64,000 nt of DNA, from contig JANQLP010000074.1 of the NCBI GenBank assembly GCA_028280515.1, forward strand, positions 44,598 through 108,597, written 5' to 3'. The notes under the pieces are model-generated. The model saw only the letters and a program-made list of their open reading frames with translations. It ran no database searches and had not been told where the DNA came from. How positions within the stretch are numbered: the first letter of the stretch is position 1; each line of letters begins with the position of its first letter. Position numbers and translations under genes: made by a program. Source of the DNA: Hyphomicrobiales bacterium (GTDB lineage Bacteria; Pseudomonadota; Alphaproteobacteria; Rhizobiales; Methyloligellaceae). Below are positions 36,989 through 47,356 of the stretch, one piece after another.

Positions 36989-38565
36989 AAGCCGGGTTCC
37001 GGCAATCGATGGCATGGCTGCACACTTGGTCGGGCCTGGTCGTCGGCTGGCTGCTGTTTTCGATCTTCCTGACCGGCGCCGTGAGCTTTTATCGCCACGA
37101 GATCACGCAATGGATGCGCCCGGAATTGCGTCAGATAGCCCCCTCGCCAAACGACGCTTCTGTCGCGTTGCGCAGACTGCAGGAGATCGCGCCCGATGCC
37201 CGGCGCTGGCTGATCGATCTACCTGACGATCGCGATCCCGTAGCGCACCTCTATGTCTGGCGCGACCCCGGCAAAAGCCCTTCGTTCCAACGTGAGGAAC
37301 TCGACACATCGAGTGGCATGCCGATCGCCGCGCGTGCGACCTACGGCGGCGACTTCCTGTTTTACTTTCACTTCGATCTGAACATGCCATCGGTTTGGGG
37401 CCGCCTGATCGTCGGTGTCGCCGCGATGATCATGCTCGTTTCCATCATCAGCGGCATCATCACACATCGACGCATCTTCAGGGACTTCTTCACTTTTCGG
37501 CCGTGGAAAGCTGCTCAGCGCTCATGGCTCGACGCGCACAATGTCCTAGCGGTGATGGCGCTGCCGTTTCACCTGATGATCACCTACACCGGACTCATCA
37601 CCCTGATGTTTCTCTATATGCCCTGGGGTCGTGACATCGCCTACCAAGGCGACACACAAGCATTCCTTGCTGAAGCTGCAATCGTCACATCGATACCGGA
37701 GGCTGCCGGACGACCGGCACCGCTGACACCGATCGGCCCACTCATTAGTCAGGCCACGGATCGCTGGCACGGTGCTCCGGTGGGGCGGATCGATGTCTAT
37801 CGCCCTGGCGACGCCAATGCACTGATCGAGCTGACGTCTTCAGACGCAGCCCAGATTGCCTTTCATCGCAGGAAGGTGACATTCAACGGCGTAACCGGCG
37901 ATGTGGTCGCGGCCACAAACACTACAAAATGGGCGGCGCAAACAAAGGGAGCCATGTATGGCTTGCATATCGGACGGTTTGCCGATCCGTTCGCGCGCTT
38001 TCTGTACTTTCTGTCGAGCATCGCCGGAACCGCCATGATTGCAACCGGACTCCTGCTTTGGGCCATCAAACGATGTCCGAAACGCGACCGGCAGGAGCGG
38101 AAGGGTGCTGGCCGCCGCATCGTCGAGATCCTGAATGTCGGCACGATCACCGGCCTGCCGATTGCGATCGGCGCGTTCTTTTGGGCCAACCGCTTGATTC
38201 CGGTCGACCTGGCGCAACGTGCCGATCTGGAAGCGATATGTTTCTATCTTGTTTGGGTCTTTGCCGCCGTCCACCCGATCGTACGGCACATCGATCGTGC
38301 TTGGACGGATCAGCTCATCGTCGCGGCGTTCATCTACGGCGCTTTGCCCATCATGAATGCCATTGTCACGGACCGGCACCTCGGCGTTACGTTGGTCAAC
38401 GGCAACTGGGTGTTGGCCGGCTTTGATCTGGCCATGCTGCTGGTCGGGATGCTTCTAGGCCTCACGGCTTGGCAGGTCAGACGCCGGCAACGGGCCGGCA
38501 CCAACACGAAGCGGACGGATACGGCGTTCACCGTCTCGCCCACGATCGAACCACCTCGGCCATGA
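36985..38565 (+). CDS. PepSY-associated transmembrane protein
   Basis: A 526-residue membrane protein of the PepSY-TM family. The start at 36985 overlaps the previous stop (ATGA). The first helix region reads HTWSGLVVGWLLFSIFLTGAVSFYRHEI, a family hallmark. Further helices lie near GRLIVGVAAMIMLVSIISGIITH and at the C-terminus, and a PepSY-like periplasmic part has HGAPVGRIDVYRPGDANALIEL. Conserved His residues in helices suggest haem or metal binding. Relatives such as FpvG and FoxB act in reductive release of iron from siderophores in the periplasm, so the same role is inferred here. Confidence 0.9.
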   Translation: MKAGFRQSMAWLHTWSGLVVGWLLFSIFLTGAVSFYRHEITQWMRPELRQIAPSPNDASVALRRLQEIAPDARRWLIDLPDDRDPVAHLYVWRDPGKSPSFQREELDTSSGMPIAARATYGGDFLFYFHFDLNMPSVWGRLIVGVAAMIMLVSIISGIITHRRIFRDFFTFRPWKAAQRSWLDAHNVLAVMALPFHLMITYTGLITLMFLYMPWGRDIAYQGDTQAFLAEAAIVTSIPEAAGRPAPLTPIGPLISQATDRWHGAPVGRIDVYRPGDANALIELTSSDAAQIAFHRRKVTFNGVTGDVVAATNTTKWAAQTKGAMYGLHIGRFADPFARFLYFLSSIAGTAMIATGLLLWAIKRCPKRDRQERKGAGRRIVEILNVGTITGLPIAIGAFFWANRLIPVDLAQRADLEAICFYLVWVFAAVHPIVRHIDRAWTDQLIVAAFIYGALPIMNAIVTDRHLGVTLVNGNWVLAGFDLAMLLVGMLLGLTAWQVRRRQRAGTNTKRTDTAFTVSPTIEPPRP

Positions 38566-38888
38566 CGGCGTTGGCCCTGTCACTCGCCTACGCCGGCTTT
38601 ACGTGCCTTTGCCTGTCAATGCGACGACATCACCGGCAAGTCTGGACCGGCGACGCCAGCGCAGCGAAGCTGCTCGGCTTTCGCCTCGCCGGCTGGTTAT
38701 GCTTGGTGCTGTCGCTTTCCGTTTGTATCGGCGTATGGGGCTGGGCCGTTGGCTTGGTGGTCTGGTTCGGCGTGCTCACGTTCGTTGGATCGGTCTTGGT
38801 TTTCCTGCTGCCCTATGCCCCCCGGACCGCGGCCATTCTCGCAATCGTCGCATCAGCTCTCGCAGCTTTCGTTTTCGCTAGCCCTTGA
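38562..38888 (+). CDS. DUF3325-like small membrane protein
   Basis: A 108-residue protein with three predicted membrane helices. It begins MTALALSLAYAGFTCLCLSMRRHH, which fits the DUF3325 family found after PepSY-TM genes in ferric-siderophore loci. The ATG overlaps the PepSY gene's stop by 4 bp, so the two are translationally coupled. It ends the FecI-to-DUF3325 gene run. Function unknown. Confidence 0.8.
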   Translation: MTALALSLAYAGFTCLCLSMRRHHRQVWTGDASAAKLLGFRLAGWLCLVLSLSVCIGVWGWAVGLVVWFGVLTFVGSVLVFLLPYAPRTAAILAIVASALAAFVFASP

Positions 38889-39323
38889 CATGCTCTTGGA
38901 GCAGCTAAGTCGCAAACGATTGCCGCCTCGATGACAGGATGCGTCAAGTGAGTGGCACCAGTCGTCGACCTTGTTTTGATCATTTCGCGTTGAAGGAGGC
39001 AGTCAGCAACGCGATCCGGTCAGTACCGGTGTCTTCCAGTACATCTCCCGTTTCGGTAAGCACCACACATACCCATGCCGAATTCTCTCCGCAAAAGCAC
39101 GACGCACCATGCGACTGTTGATTATATGACTCTCGGGTCAAAGGTATCAGTTTCATCGGTATGAATCGGAGACCCGAACGTTCATCCGATAAGATATCTC
39201 TCTCACACTTCTTTAATGTTCATTCCATAACTTTGTTAAGGTGGGAGCGATAGAATCTCCCGGACTTTCATCGACAAATGTTCTCGCTGTAACGGTGCTC
39301 GAGGACCACAGGGAGCCTGACGC
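38889..39323. other. Intergenic region after the iron block
   Basis: I see no convincing gene. A GGGAG/CTCCC hairpin lies at about 39243-39262 without a T-run. The composition becomes more AT-rich from here, marking the end of the iron block. Confidence 0.45.
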
Positions 39324-39479
39324 ATGAACAAAGGCACGTGGAGCAAAAGGGATGATTGGAGATACTCAGTGCCGACATGGATGGCAATATTCTCCATCAT
39401 CGCACTATTGCTCGGATATCCAGGTACAGCGCTTGGTTTCGCGGCGCTCTTTCTCTGGCATCGCCTCAGAAAAGACTGA
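39324..39479 (+). CDS. Small membrane protein, 51 residues
   Basis: A short reading frame with ATG at 39324 and AGGGAG about 9 nt upstream. The product has a charged N-terminus (MNKGTWSKRDDWRYS), then a hydrophobic hairpin (WMAIFSIIALLLGY, then PGTALGFAALFLW) and a basic tail (HRLRKD). This topology with two short membrane helices joined at YPG, or one long one, is typical of genuine small inner-membrane proteins. It stands alone between the iron block and a chemoreceptor gene. Function unknown. Confidence 0.55.
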   Translation: MNKGTWSKRDDWRYSVPTWMAIFSIIALLLGYPGTALGFAALFLWHRLRKD

Positions 39480-39974
39480 ACTTTGAACAAAGCACTCTCT
39501 CCGATATGGGAGCTTTCATGTGACGTCATTCGTCACGTCATACGAGCGACGAAATGAAGCCGCGCTCGAACTCCCGATCCGCTCGTTGAAAACTCGTGAG
39601 CATGTTCAAAGGCACATGCCGTTTAGCTGTTAACTGCGCCATCACATCCAGTGGGCCTCGCTGCGCAAGCTTGTCGGGTCTACGCCGATCTCCCGCAGAC
39701 GAAATGTACATACCGCCTGACGTTCATCGATATATGCGCCAGCCTATTCTCGCACGTTTGTAACTTACCCTTAACAGTTCAATTACTTGTTCTCAGACGT
39801 TCTTGTTCCAGCGACGTGAGTTCGCACCGCGTTTAACACATCGACACTTCGGCTTAACGATATATTAGATTTAGCGCGTCATCACTGCGCCAACCACGTG
39901 TGTTTCGACCCGTCTAGCGTGTAGCGCAGAGCTGGATATCGAGAACAGCGGCAAATCGAACCGGAGAAAATGAA
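39480..39974. other. Intergenic region upstream of chemoreceptor gene
   Basis: No gene is evident. A GTGACG/CGTCAC inverted repeat lies at about 39520-39536. The region should contain the chemoreceptor promoter, which I could not identify with confidence. Confidence 0.4.
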
Positions 39975-42188
39975 ATGGTATCCCTTGAAGCCGTACCGTC
40001 ACGAGTTCGTCTGCTAAAAATGAAGATCACTGTTGTCGCCAAACTGATCGCGGGTCTCAGTCTCATCGCCGTTATCGGCACCGCCGTTGGCGCGACAGGG
40101 ATTTGGTACATTAACAGCATTGAAGCAACGCTCAACAACCTGACCGACAACGCAACACCGATGATCGAAACGTCGGATGATCTGATTGCCTTCACATGGG
40201 AAGCAAACAAGGTCGCCGAAGAGGTGATTGGTAGCGAAGACCTTCCGGAAGTTCGGGAACTCACGGCAGAGTTCGATACCCTCCAGAATTCGTTCGATGC
40301 GACATATGGAGAGCTCAAAACCCTGGTCAAAGACCCGGACCTACTCGATGAGCTCGAAACAGCCTCGAAGGAACATGAAGAGTTCGGCACGCACGCAAGC
40401 GACATGTTTGCCGCTCACCGGGAGGCGCTCGAAGAGGAAGAGAAGGCCAAGAACCTCCTCGACGCGTTCGACGGCAACGGCGCTGGGCTCATCGTTATGT
40501 TGGATGAGTTTGCCAACGAAAACGAAGAGGAGATGCAGAAACTCGAGGACGAAGGTGACCGCTTGGAGGCATCCGGCGCGGCATCAGCAGGGGAAGTGAA
40601 TGCCATCCTCGGCGGCCTTTTCGAAACCGAGTATCCGGTGGTCGAAGCAGCATTGAAGTTGCAGCGCCTGGTGATGGAGATGCAGGACACTGCTGGTGAG
40701 TATCTGGCGACGGAAGATCCCACCGAGCTGAAAAGGCCTCTTACCGAATTCTTGGCACTGTCGGAGGCCGTTCGACCTCACCTTGCGGTGTTGACGAGAC
40801 TAGCAGAAAGCGATGAAGACAAAGCCGACGCGAGCGCACTCGAGAGTGCGTTTGAAGACTGGTATGCGAGCGCCACCGGTGATGAACTGCTGTTCGATAC
40901 GCACCGCGACATGATGGAAGCTCAACATTGGGCGCGCGAACTCACCACGCTACTCGAGTCGGACGCAGATAGAGTAGCTGCAGCGCTTAACACAGTTGCC
41001 GACAAAGCCGATGCAATCAGCGACTCGGCTGACGAGGCGGCAGCGGAGGTCGTCTCAGTTGCGCAATTCATGGTGTCAGCAATGGTTGCTGTGCTGGCCA
41101 TTATCGCGATTAGCCTGATGGTCATCATCGTGCGGACCGTTACGCGTCCAATCAAGCAGATGACAGCCGCCATGCAGACCCTCGCAGACGGCGACACCGC
41201 CGTCGAGGTTCCGGCTCTCAGTCGGCAGGACGAGATCGGCGAGATGGCTGGCGCCGTTCAGGTCTTCAAGGAGAATGCCATCCGTGTTGGCGAGATGGAA
41301 AAGGAACAGGCTGCGGCAGCAGAACAGGCCGCGGAGCGGAAGCGACAAGAAATGAACCAGTTGGCCGACGACTTCGATGACTCCGTTGGTCAAATCGTTG
41401 GTGTCGTGGGCGACGCCGCCTCGGACATGCAATCGACTGCTACGACGATGTCCGGAATTGCAGAGCAAACTGTAGAGAAGTCGGAACGGGCCTCATCGGC
41501 CTCTGAAAACGCGGCAACAAACGTTGCAGCCGTTGCTGCTGCCGCCGAAGAAATGGCTACGTCCATTCAGGAGATCAGCCGCAAAGTGACGCAGTCAACG
41601 ACCATCGTGGACCGCGCTGTCAGCTCGGTTGCACAAACCACTGAGAATGTCCGCACGCTCGATCAGGCGGCCAATCGTATCGGAGAGGTAGTCACGTTGA
41701 TCCAAAGTATTGCCGGACAGACGAACCTGCTGGCCCTCAACGCAACCATCGAAGCCGCGCGCGCTGGCGAAGCGGGCAAGGGGTTTGCCGTTGTCGCGAG
41801 TGAGGTGAAAAACCTGGCCACCCAGACCGGTAACGCGACGGAAGAGATCAGCACACAGATCAACGACGTTCAGTCGCAGACGAGCGAAGTGGTCAATGCC
41901 ATTGAGGACATCAGCCGTGTCATGAACGAGGTCAACGAAATCTCGGCATCGATTGCGGCCGCTATTGAGGAACAGGGCGCATCGACTTCGGAGATATCTC
42001 GCAACGTCCAGATTGCCTCGACAATCACGGATGACATGAAGCAGGACATGGCCCAGGTGCTGTCGGCATCACAAGAATCCGGCGCAGCGTCCACTCAGGT
42101 GCTGTCAGTATCTGGTGAACTTGCTAGCCAAGCTGAGCAACTAAAGACAAAGGTGCACAAGTTCGTCGAGACCGTTCGTGCAGCCTGA
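39975..42188 (+). CDS. Methyl-accepting chemotaxis protein
   Basis: A 737-residue chemoreceptor. The ATG follows GGAG at 8 nt. A first membrane helix (about 22-46) and a second (about 357-380) enclose a large helical periplasmic sensor domain rich in acidic residues. A HAMP domain follows ([22 protein letters not shown]). The cytoplasmic signalling domain has the conserved tip with [20 protein letters not shown] and [15 protein letters not shown]. It ends in FVETVRAA without a CheR/CheB pentapeptide. It should cluster with CheA/CheW encoded elsewhere. The sensed ligand is unknown. A second chemoreceptor lies at 43486-45519. Confidence 0.94.
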   Translation: MVSLEAVPSRVRLLKMKITVVAKLIAGLSLIAVIGTAVGATGIWYINSIEATLNNLTDNATPMIETSDDLIAFTWEANKVAEEVIGSEDLPEVRELTAEFDTLQNSFDATYGELKTLVKDPDLLDELETASKEHEEFGTHASDMFAAHREALEEEEKAKNLLDAFDGNGAGLIVMLDEFANENEEEMQKLEDEGDRLEASGAASAGEVNAILGGLFETEYPVVEAALKLQRLVMEMQDTAGEYLATEDPTELKRPLTEFLALSEAVRPHLAVLTRLAESDEDKADASALESAFEDWYASATGDELLFDTHRDMMEAQHWARELTTLLESDADRVAAALNTVADKADAISDSADEAAAEVVSVAQFMVSAMVAVLAIIAISLMVIIVRTVTRPIKQMTAAMQTLADGDTAVEVPALSRQDEIGEMAGAVQVFKENAIRVGEMEKEQAAAAEQAAERKRQEMNQLADDFDDSVGQIVGVVGDAASDMQSTATTMSGIAEQTVEKSERASSASENAATNVAAVAAAAEEMATSIQEISRKVTQSTTIVDRAVSSVAQTTENVRTLDQAANRIGEVVTLIQSIAGQTNLLALNATIEAARAGEAGKGFAVVASEVKNLATQTGNATEEISTQINDVQSQTSEVVNAIEDISRVMNEVNEISASIAAAIEEQGASTSEISRNVQIASTITDDMKQDMAQVLSASQESGAASTQVLSVSGELASQAEQLKTKVHKFVETVRAA

Positions 42189-42247
42189 GTTAGTGAGACG
42201 TTTGCTGCTGCTCGATTCACAGAGCGCGATATCAACTGCTGAATACG

Positions 42248-42293
42248 GAATGCTCTCAGGCGTGTGCTTAGCCACATGGTCCTGGGAGCATTC
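42248..42293 (+). other. Long RNA hairpin downstream of chemoreceptor
   Basis: GAATGCTCTCAGG (42248-42260) pairs with CCTGGGAGCATTC (42281-42293) over 13 bp with one U-G wobble in plus-strand RNA. Inside, GTGTG/CACAT can extend the stem. The sequence after it is A-rich, not T-rich, so it is not a standard intrinsic terminator for the chemoreceptor. It may protect the mRNA 3' end, act as a factor-dependent stop or be a remnant repeat end. Confidence 0.5.
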
Positions 42294-42359
42294 AAAAAGA
42301 AAAGCAGGACCGATGACTCAGCCCCGCTAGTTGGCAGTTATCTAGTTAGCCGCATCTGA

Positions 42360-43328
42360 ATGTGCCTGACATGCTCGCAAAGGTATCGGCAACCAACGCG
42401 TCTCACAGAGCAGTACTATGGATACAGTCCACTTGCGTATGTAAACGAGGATAAGCGGGCACTCGTCGCTTCAGGCCTCATCGACATTTTCCGCATGCAG
42501 TGGGAAGGCCGCGCATGGGGCGCTCGCATGGAGCACATTTTGCGGCATGCGATCCTCGCTCTTCTCGAACAGAAGGATGCGACGATCGCAGATGTGCCGC
42601 GGCTTCTTACCGACAAAGACTATCGGAGAGCGATCGCGCGCCGCCTTGAGAACACACAGGTAAAATCGTTTTGGCAGCGCGAGTACGAGATCTACTCATA
42701 TAGGTATCGCGCCGAAGCAATCGCCCCGATACAGAACAAGGTGGGCGCCTACCTCGCCGATCCACGCCTTGCGCGAATACTAACAACGCCAGAGAAGCCG
42801 ATCCGCCTTCGACAGGTGATGGATACAGGAGGAATTCTCCTTGCGAACCTCTCAAAGGGAGAAATCGGTGGAGATACTGCGAACCTGCTGGACGGCGTGC
42901 TCGTGACGGCAATTGGTCTTGCGGCGTTTAGCCGAGCAGAAACTGATCCGGCGGCGCGTACGTCATTCTACTTATACGCCGACGAGTTTCAGAACTTCAC
43001 GACGCTCTCTATCGCATCGATGATTTCCGAGCTTCGAAAGTCTCATGTCTCAATGATCCTGGCACACCAATATCTGTCGCAACTGACCTCGGAAATACGG
43101 TCTGCGGTCATCGGGAACGCCGGCACGTTGATCGTGTTTCGGCTGGGTGCCGAAGACGCGAGCTTCATTGCAAAGGAACTCAAGCCGAAAATTCAGGAAC
43201 ACGATCTCATGCATTTGCCGAACTACGACATGTACCTGAAGCTCGCCATCGACGGCGCGCCATCAGGCGTCTTTAGCGCAACCGCCCTCCCGCCGAACGC
43301 TGTTTGTAGAAGCCGCACGATGTTGTGA
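42360..43328 (+). pseudogene. Truncated conjugation-type DNA-transfer ATPase (VirD4/TraD-like)
   Basis: The 322-residue frame matches the C-terminal two thirds of type IV coupling-type ATPases: NEDKRALVASGLIDIFRMQW, HILRHAILALLEQ, AEAIAPIQNKVGAYLADPRLARIL, GGILLANLSKGEIGGDTANLL, Walker B FYLYADEFQNFTT, a TraM-recognition-like segment ELRKSHVSMILAHQYLSQL and GNAGTLIVFRLG. The Walker A region is absent, the N-terminus is cut, and the sequence upstream is non-coding. The C-terminus after FSATALPP also departs from the family. It is therefore a remnant of an integrative or conjugative element. The start shown is only the first in-frame codon. Confidence 0.75.
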
Positions 43329-43426
43329 CTACGGGACAGTCACCGCCTCATGTGAACGGAGAACCAAGATAACTGTTTGTGTATGCGTTCCAAGACTCTC
43401 CGACCTATCTGCTGCACAACGCATAA

Positions 43427-43453
43427 GGGGCTGAGGGAGTTACCCCCAGCCCC
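43427..43453 (-). terminator. GC-rich hairpin, probable end of chemoreceptor transcript
   Basis: In the minus-strand RNA, GGGGCTGG...CAGCCCC forms a strong stem about 32 bp after the stop codon of the gene at 43486. Only a weak T-rich tail (TTATG) follows, so termination may be inefficient. A second small AAGTAC/GTACTT repeat lies at about 43456-43471. Confidence 0.5.
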
Positions 43454-43485
43454 AAAAGTACTGGCGTACTTGTCTCAATGATCAG

Positions 43486-45519
43486 TTAGGCGGCCCTCAC
43501 CTTCGCAAGGAAACTGTCAACTTGCGTGCCGAGGAGATTTGCTTGTTGGGACAGTTCATCGGTAGCCGATAGAACCTCTGCTGACGCAGTACCGGTATCC
43601 GCGGCGCCCGTCGAAACCTTGGAGATGTTGACGTTCACATCTTCCGTACCCTTCGCAGCTTCCTGCACGTTGCGGGATATCTCGGCTGTTGCAACCCCTT
43701 GCTCCTCTACAGCCGCAGAGATACTTGTGGTGTTTTCATTGATCCGGACCACCGTGCCGCTAATGCCCTCAATCGCCCGAACGGCCGACCCGGTCGCGTC
43801 TTGGATCGATCCAATTTGAGTGGCAATCTCTTCCGTCGCCTTGGCAGTCTGGGTCGCGAGATTCTTGACCTCTGACGCGACAACGGCAAAACCTTTGCCG
43901 GCGTCGCCAGCTCGAGCCGCCTCGATCGTCGCATTGAGTGCAAGGAGATTCGTCTGACTTGCAATGCTGCTGATCAGTTCAACGATCTCGCCAATGCGCT
44001 GCGACGCTTCGGCCAGGCCGCGCACCTCGTCGGTGGCTTGACTGGTTTCCGTAACAGCGCAGTTCGCAATATCTGCAGAGTCTTGAACCTGGCGCGAGAT
44101 TTCCTGTACCGAAGCCGCCAACTCTTCAGACGCAGACGCCACCATCTGTACATTCGTTGACGCCTGCTCGGAAGCTGCAGCAACAGCCGTCGACTGTTCA
44201 GCAGTGCCGTCAGCGATGCGTTTCATATTCTGCGACGTTGCCTGCATTTCCGTTGCGGCAGATGAAACTGCATCAACAATGCCACGCACGGTTTGATCAA
44301 ACTCGTCCGCAAGCGCGTTCATAGCAGCGCGCTTTTCTTCTTCGGCCCTCTGTTCAGCTTTCCGTTGCTCTTCGCCGAGGCGCTTAACCTCAATGGCGTT
44401 GTCCTTGAAGACCTGGACTGCCTCAGCCATTGACCCAATTTCGTCACGCCGGTCAGTATCCGGCACGTCGGTTTCGAGATCACCATCTGCAAGCGACTTC
44501 ATTGCTGCCGTCATCGAAATGACTGGGCGCGAGACGCCAAAGCCAATGAAGAAAGCGGCTATAGCACCAAGCACAACCGCTAGCGCAGAGATGCCCAACG
44601 CCATTTGCACGGCGCTCTCCATATCAGCTGTTGCAGCCGGTCCAAGTTCGTCCTGCTCAGCTTTGATCGCGAGCTTCAGATCTTCCATGTTCCTGGCAAT
44701 CTTGGGACCAATGGTATCGAGGGTGCCGGAAATGACGCCATTTCGTTCTTGGATGACTTCATAGACCGACGTCGCAGCCTCGGCGTATGTATCGGACAAT
44801 CGATTGACGTCATCTGCCAGCGCCTGTCGTGTTGGGTTCTGCAGCGCGGCCCGCAACGTGCCTGTGGCTGATTTCAGTGCACTCAGCTCCTTCACGACGC
44901 GGTCACGCGAGGCAGCATCGTTGTTCACGAGGTATTTGGTCATATAGAGACGTGCCAACATGACGGCACGAAGCGTACGCCCGGCCAAGAATGCGGCTTC
45001 AGCATCCCCGTCCTGATACGCACTCTCCATGATTTCAGTGAGCGTACGTTCTATCTGCGGGCCAACGGTATCGAGTGTGTTGAACACAAGTTCATTGCGC
45101 TTTGCTTGGTGTTCAACAACATCGTCAAACGCGGCCAGGTAGCGATGCAGCTCGGTTTCAGCTGTTTCGACGGCTACTTTCTTCTCCGGGACATTTACCA
45201 TCGCGCCGAGGTTTTGATTAAACGCGAGTGCTTTGTTCGCGCGTTCCTTCACGGCCACAACGGCATCTTCCGTACCGGATATCACAAAGTTCTTCACCGC
45301 CAACCGAGCTTCGAGCAGGTTTGCCTGAATTCTACCTGCTTGATTGGTCTGCAACGCTATAGCTCGATAGCGAGCAAAGTCGTCGCTACCACCGCTTAGC
45401 CTCAGCACACTAACGGTGCCCACCGCAACGAGAAGCGACAAAACAAGCGCAAATCCACCAAACACCTTTGTCGTGACTTTGACATTCTTCGCAACTTTGA
45501 AATCCATCAAACGAGCCAT
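43486..45519 (-). CDS. Methyl-accepting chemotaxis protein with HBM-like sensor domain
   Basis: A 677-residue chemoreceptor. The start at 45519 follows GGAGG; a longer frame to 45651 is unlikely. Membrane helices lie at about 19-38 and 310-333. The periplasmic part has a repeated helical pattern ([22 protein letters not shown] and [21 protein letters not shown]), as in the helical bimodular (HBM) domain of McpS-type receptors for organic acids. HAMP and signalling domains follow, with [20 protein letters not shown]. It ends FLAKVRAA, again without a CheB/CheR pentapeptide. The ligand is unknown. Confidence 0.94.
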   Translation of the reverse strand: MARLMDFKVAKNVKVTTKVFGGFALVLSLLVAVGTVSVLRLSGGSDDFARYRAIALQTNQAGRIQANLLEARLAVKNFVISGTEDAVVAVKERANKALAFNQNLGAMVNVPEKKVAVETAETELHRYLAAFDDVVEHQAKRNELVFNTLDTVGPQIERTLTEIMESAYQDGDAEAAFLAGRTLRAVMLARLYMTKYLVNNDAASRDRVVKELSALKSATGTLRAALQNPTRQALADDVNRLSDTYAEAATSVYEVIQERNGVISGTLDTIGPKIARNMEDLKLAIKAEQDELGPAATADMESAVQMALGISALAVVLGAIAAFFIGFGVSRPVISMTAAMKSLADGDLETDVPDTDRRDEIGSMAEAVQVFKDNAIEVKRLGEEQRKAEQRAEEEKRAAMNALADEFDQTVRGIVDAVSSAATEMQATSQNMKRIADGTAEQSTAVAAASEQASTNVQMVASASEELAASVQEISRQVQDSADIANCAVTETSQATDEVRGLAEASQRIGEIVELISSIASQTNLLALNATIEAARAGDAGKGFAVVASEVKNLATQTAKATEEIATQIGSIQDATGSAVRAIEGISGTVVRINENTTSISAAVEEQGVATAEISRNVQEAAKGTEDVNVNISKVSTGAADTGTASAEVLSATDELSQQANLLGTQVDSFLAKVRAA

Positions 45520-46205
45520 TTCCTGACCTCCAAACGACGTATTGCTCCATGTGCGCGGTGCCATCGGCTGATGCTCACCGTTCCGATTGCCGCGTCGTGT
45601 ACCGGGTGCATATGGACAAAACGAACCACCCGTACTCGTTGCGACACTCAAGGAATAATACTCTTTGAGAGATCAATAACTCGTTAAAGTAGAATATCCA
45701 TAACCATTTTGAGATTATTTCTATTTAAAATAGCATTCTATTCCTATAGTCTCTTAGAAATTGCCCTTCCTTATCAGCTACACGCCCGTTATTTCCATTT
45801 CAATTTTTAGTTTTACGAAATGTGCGCCAAGCCCTAACCGCTTCGAGGCGACTTCTCCCAAGAACCTCGAAAGCCGCAGCGACACTTTCAGAACAGCTCG
45901 CAACGGGCGCGCCGAAGACGTGCAGCAGACACCTCTGTGGCAATCGGACCCGATCACCCCCACACCAACAGGGTAATCGGCCCAGATCCTATCTGATCGC
46001 TCCTAGGCGAAACGCGACCAATCTGGTTCGCCAGCAACGCGGTCAGACTTGGCTCACTCCTTACGCGCCGCTGTTCAAGCTAACGCTCGACAGATATCCG
46101 GCACATAGAACTATTCACATCTCAAGGCGACGGGCAGCCGTCAGTATATAATCCTATAACCTCATTACCCATATACCACAGGCAGTGAAATAACGTTATA
46201 TATGA
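45520..46205. other. Intergenic region between chemoreceptor and toxin-antitoxin genes
   Basis: No gene is convincing. The part next to the chemoreceptor start (45650-45760) is very AT-rich and probably carries its promoter. A GTTATA-type AT-rich stretch near 46190 precedes the antitoxin promoter. Confidence 0.4.
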
Positions 46206-46211
46206 TATAAT
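46206..46211 (+). promoter_or_regulatory. -10 element of the toxin-antitoxin operon
   Basis: TATAAT ends 6 bases before the antitoxin ATG at 46218. Transcription would start at or next to the A of the start codon, so the mRNA would be leaderless. No Shine-Dalgarno precedes the ATG, and no good -35 hexamer is seen, which fits an activator-free or autoregulated promoter only loosely. Confidence 0.45.
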
Positions 46212-46217
46212 TTCGAT

Positions 46218-46439
46218 ATGAGCACACTATTGGATACCATCATTACGCAGGCGCGAGCACTGCCCCCGTGGCGGCAGGACGAAATCGCCAGGCTGATGGA
46301 GCTTGCCATCAAGTTTGGTAGTTCACCGCTAGCTCTGTCGGCAGAACAGGAGCGTGAGGTCGAGCGCCGCCTCCACGCGCCGGAGGCAGTCGCTTCAAAC
46401 GATGAGGTAGCTGCTTTTCTCCATTCGACGAGTGTATGA
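46218..46439 (+). CDS. Putative antitoxin of a ParE-type toxin-antitoxin pair
   Basis: A 73-residue acidic protein: MSTLLDTIITQARALPPWRQDEIARLM, then a second helix-rich half with SAEQEREVERRLHAPEAVASNDEVAAFLHS. The pattern suits small antitoxins whose C-terminal part wraps the toxin. No classical ribbon-helix-helix motif is obvious. The gene overlaps the toxin by 4 bp (ATGA), so the antitoxin is made first. DNA-binding autoregulation is likely but not shown. Confidence 0.75.
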   Translation: MSTLLDTIITQARALPPWRQDEIARLMELAIKFGSSPLALSAEQEREVERRLHAPEAVASNDEVAAFLHSTSV

Positions 46440-46720
46440 AGCTGATTTATCGCGAGTCGGCACTCAGCGATCTGAAAAAGATCTATACGCGGATCTGCAT
46501 GCAAGACCGACGCGCAGCGGCAACAGTCGTGCGACAACTACATGGTTCAATCGAACATCTCGCGCTACACCCTCAACTAGGTAGAAGAGGTTCTGTTCCC
46601 GGAACTATGGAACTCGTCATACCTGGATTGCCGTACATAGCGATCTATACAACGACTAAAGAGGCAATTGTGATTGTTGCTGTGTTTCACTCAGCCCAGG
46701 ATCGACGTAGTGCCGCTTAA
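46436..46720 (+). CDS. ParE/RelE-family toxin
   Basis: A 94-residue protein with the ParE/RelE fold: an N-terminal strand (MKLIYRESALSDLKKIYTRI), two helices (AAATVVRQLHGSIEHLALHPQLGRRG), and strands ELVIPGLPYIAIYTTTKEAIVIVAVFHSAQDRR. The HPxxGRxG turn and the terminal VFHS-x-QDRR are typical of the family. ParE toxins inhibit gyrase; RelE relatives cut mRNA; sequence alone favours ParE. Start and antitoxin stop overlap. Confidence 0.85.
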   Translation: MKLIYRESALSDLKKIYTRICMQDRRAAATVVRQLHGSIEHLALHPQLGRRGSVPGTMELVIPGLPYIAIYTTTKEAIVIVAVFHSAQDRRSAA

Positions 46721-47356
46721 CGAGGTATATGCCACAATCGTTGCGGACCGCTTGGATCACTGTTTTTGGATCCATTGTGAGCGCAAAAGACGTCGACCCC
46801 TCCGGTCCAAAAACTCAAACGGGCAAAACCGTCTAACAACGCGGGCCATACGTCGGGGTTCCAATGAGAACGTGCAACGACAAATACGGCGAGCGACATC
46901 GACGAGATCATGGATACCCAGCGCGAAAGATGGAGCGCGCTACCAACGTTAGCATCCCATTAATCGATGGTAACAACATATCGCATCCGCTTGCACCGGC
47001 GCACAAGTGAAGATCAAAATTTGGCTAATCGAAACCGCGCCGCGTCCGATATCGGGAGCAGCGTCCGCTCTACAGGAACGCCTTGGCGTTATATGCCATT
47101 CCAGCAAAGCTCATAAGGGGGCGCGATGGTAACTATTTGTTCTGCTATTGGTGGGAAAACATACTCAGCGTTGCACCTTGTGCGTTAGTTAGGATTAACT
47201 CTCAATAGAGAAATAGGATGTAGCGCGCGTTATGACGGTTCTGGGAACCTCAGCTCACGCGCATGTAAACGACGGCGAGCGAGCACCTCGATTTTACGCG
47301 CCCCGATTGGCTGCAAAAGTCAGTAATCTGGTCCGAAGAAAACGACGACGTTCACG
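46721..47356. other. Intergenic region upstream of sensor-kinase cluster
   Basis: No reliable gene, RNA or repeat is recognised. Weak reading frames here lack ribosome-binding sites and family features. The promoter of the kinase cluster should lie near its 3' end. Confidence 0.4.

Noticed and set aside
42248..42293. Calling the long hairpin an intrinsic terminator
   Set aside because: The hairpin is strong but is followed by A residues, not T residues, on the coding strand of the preceding gene.
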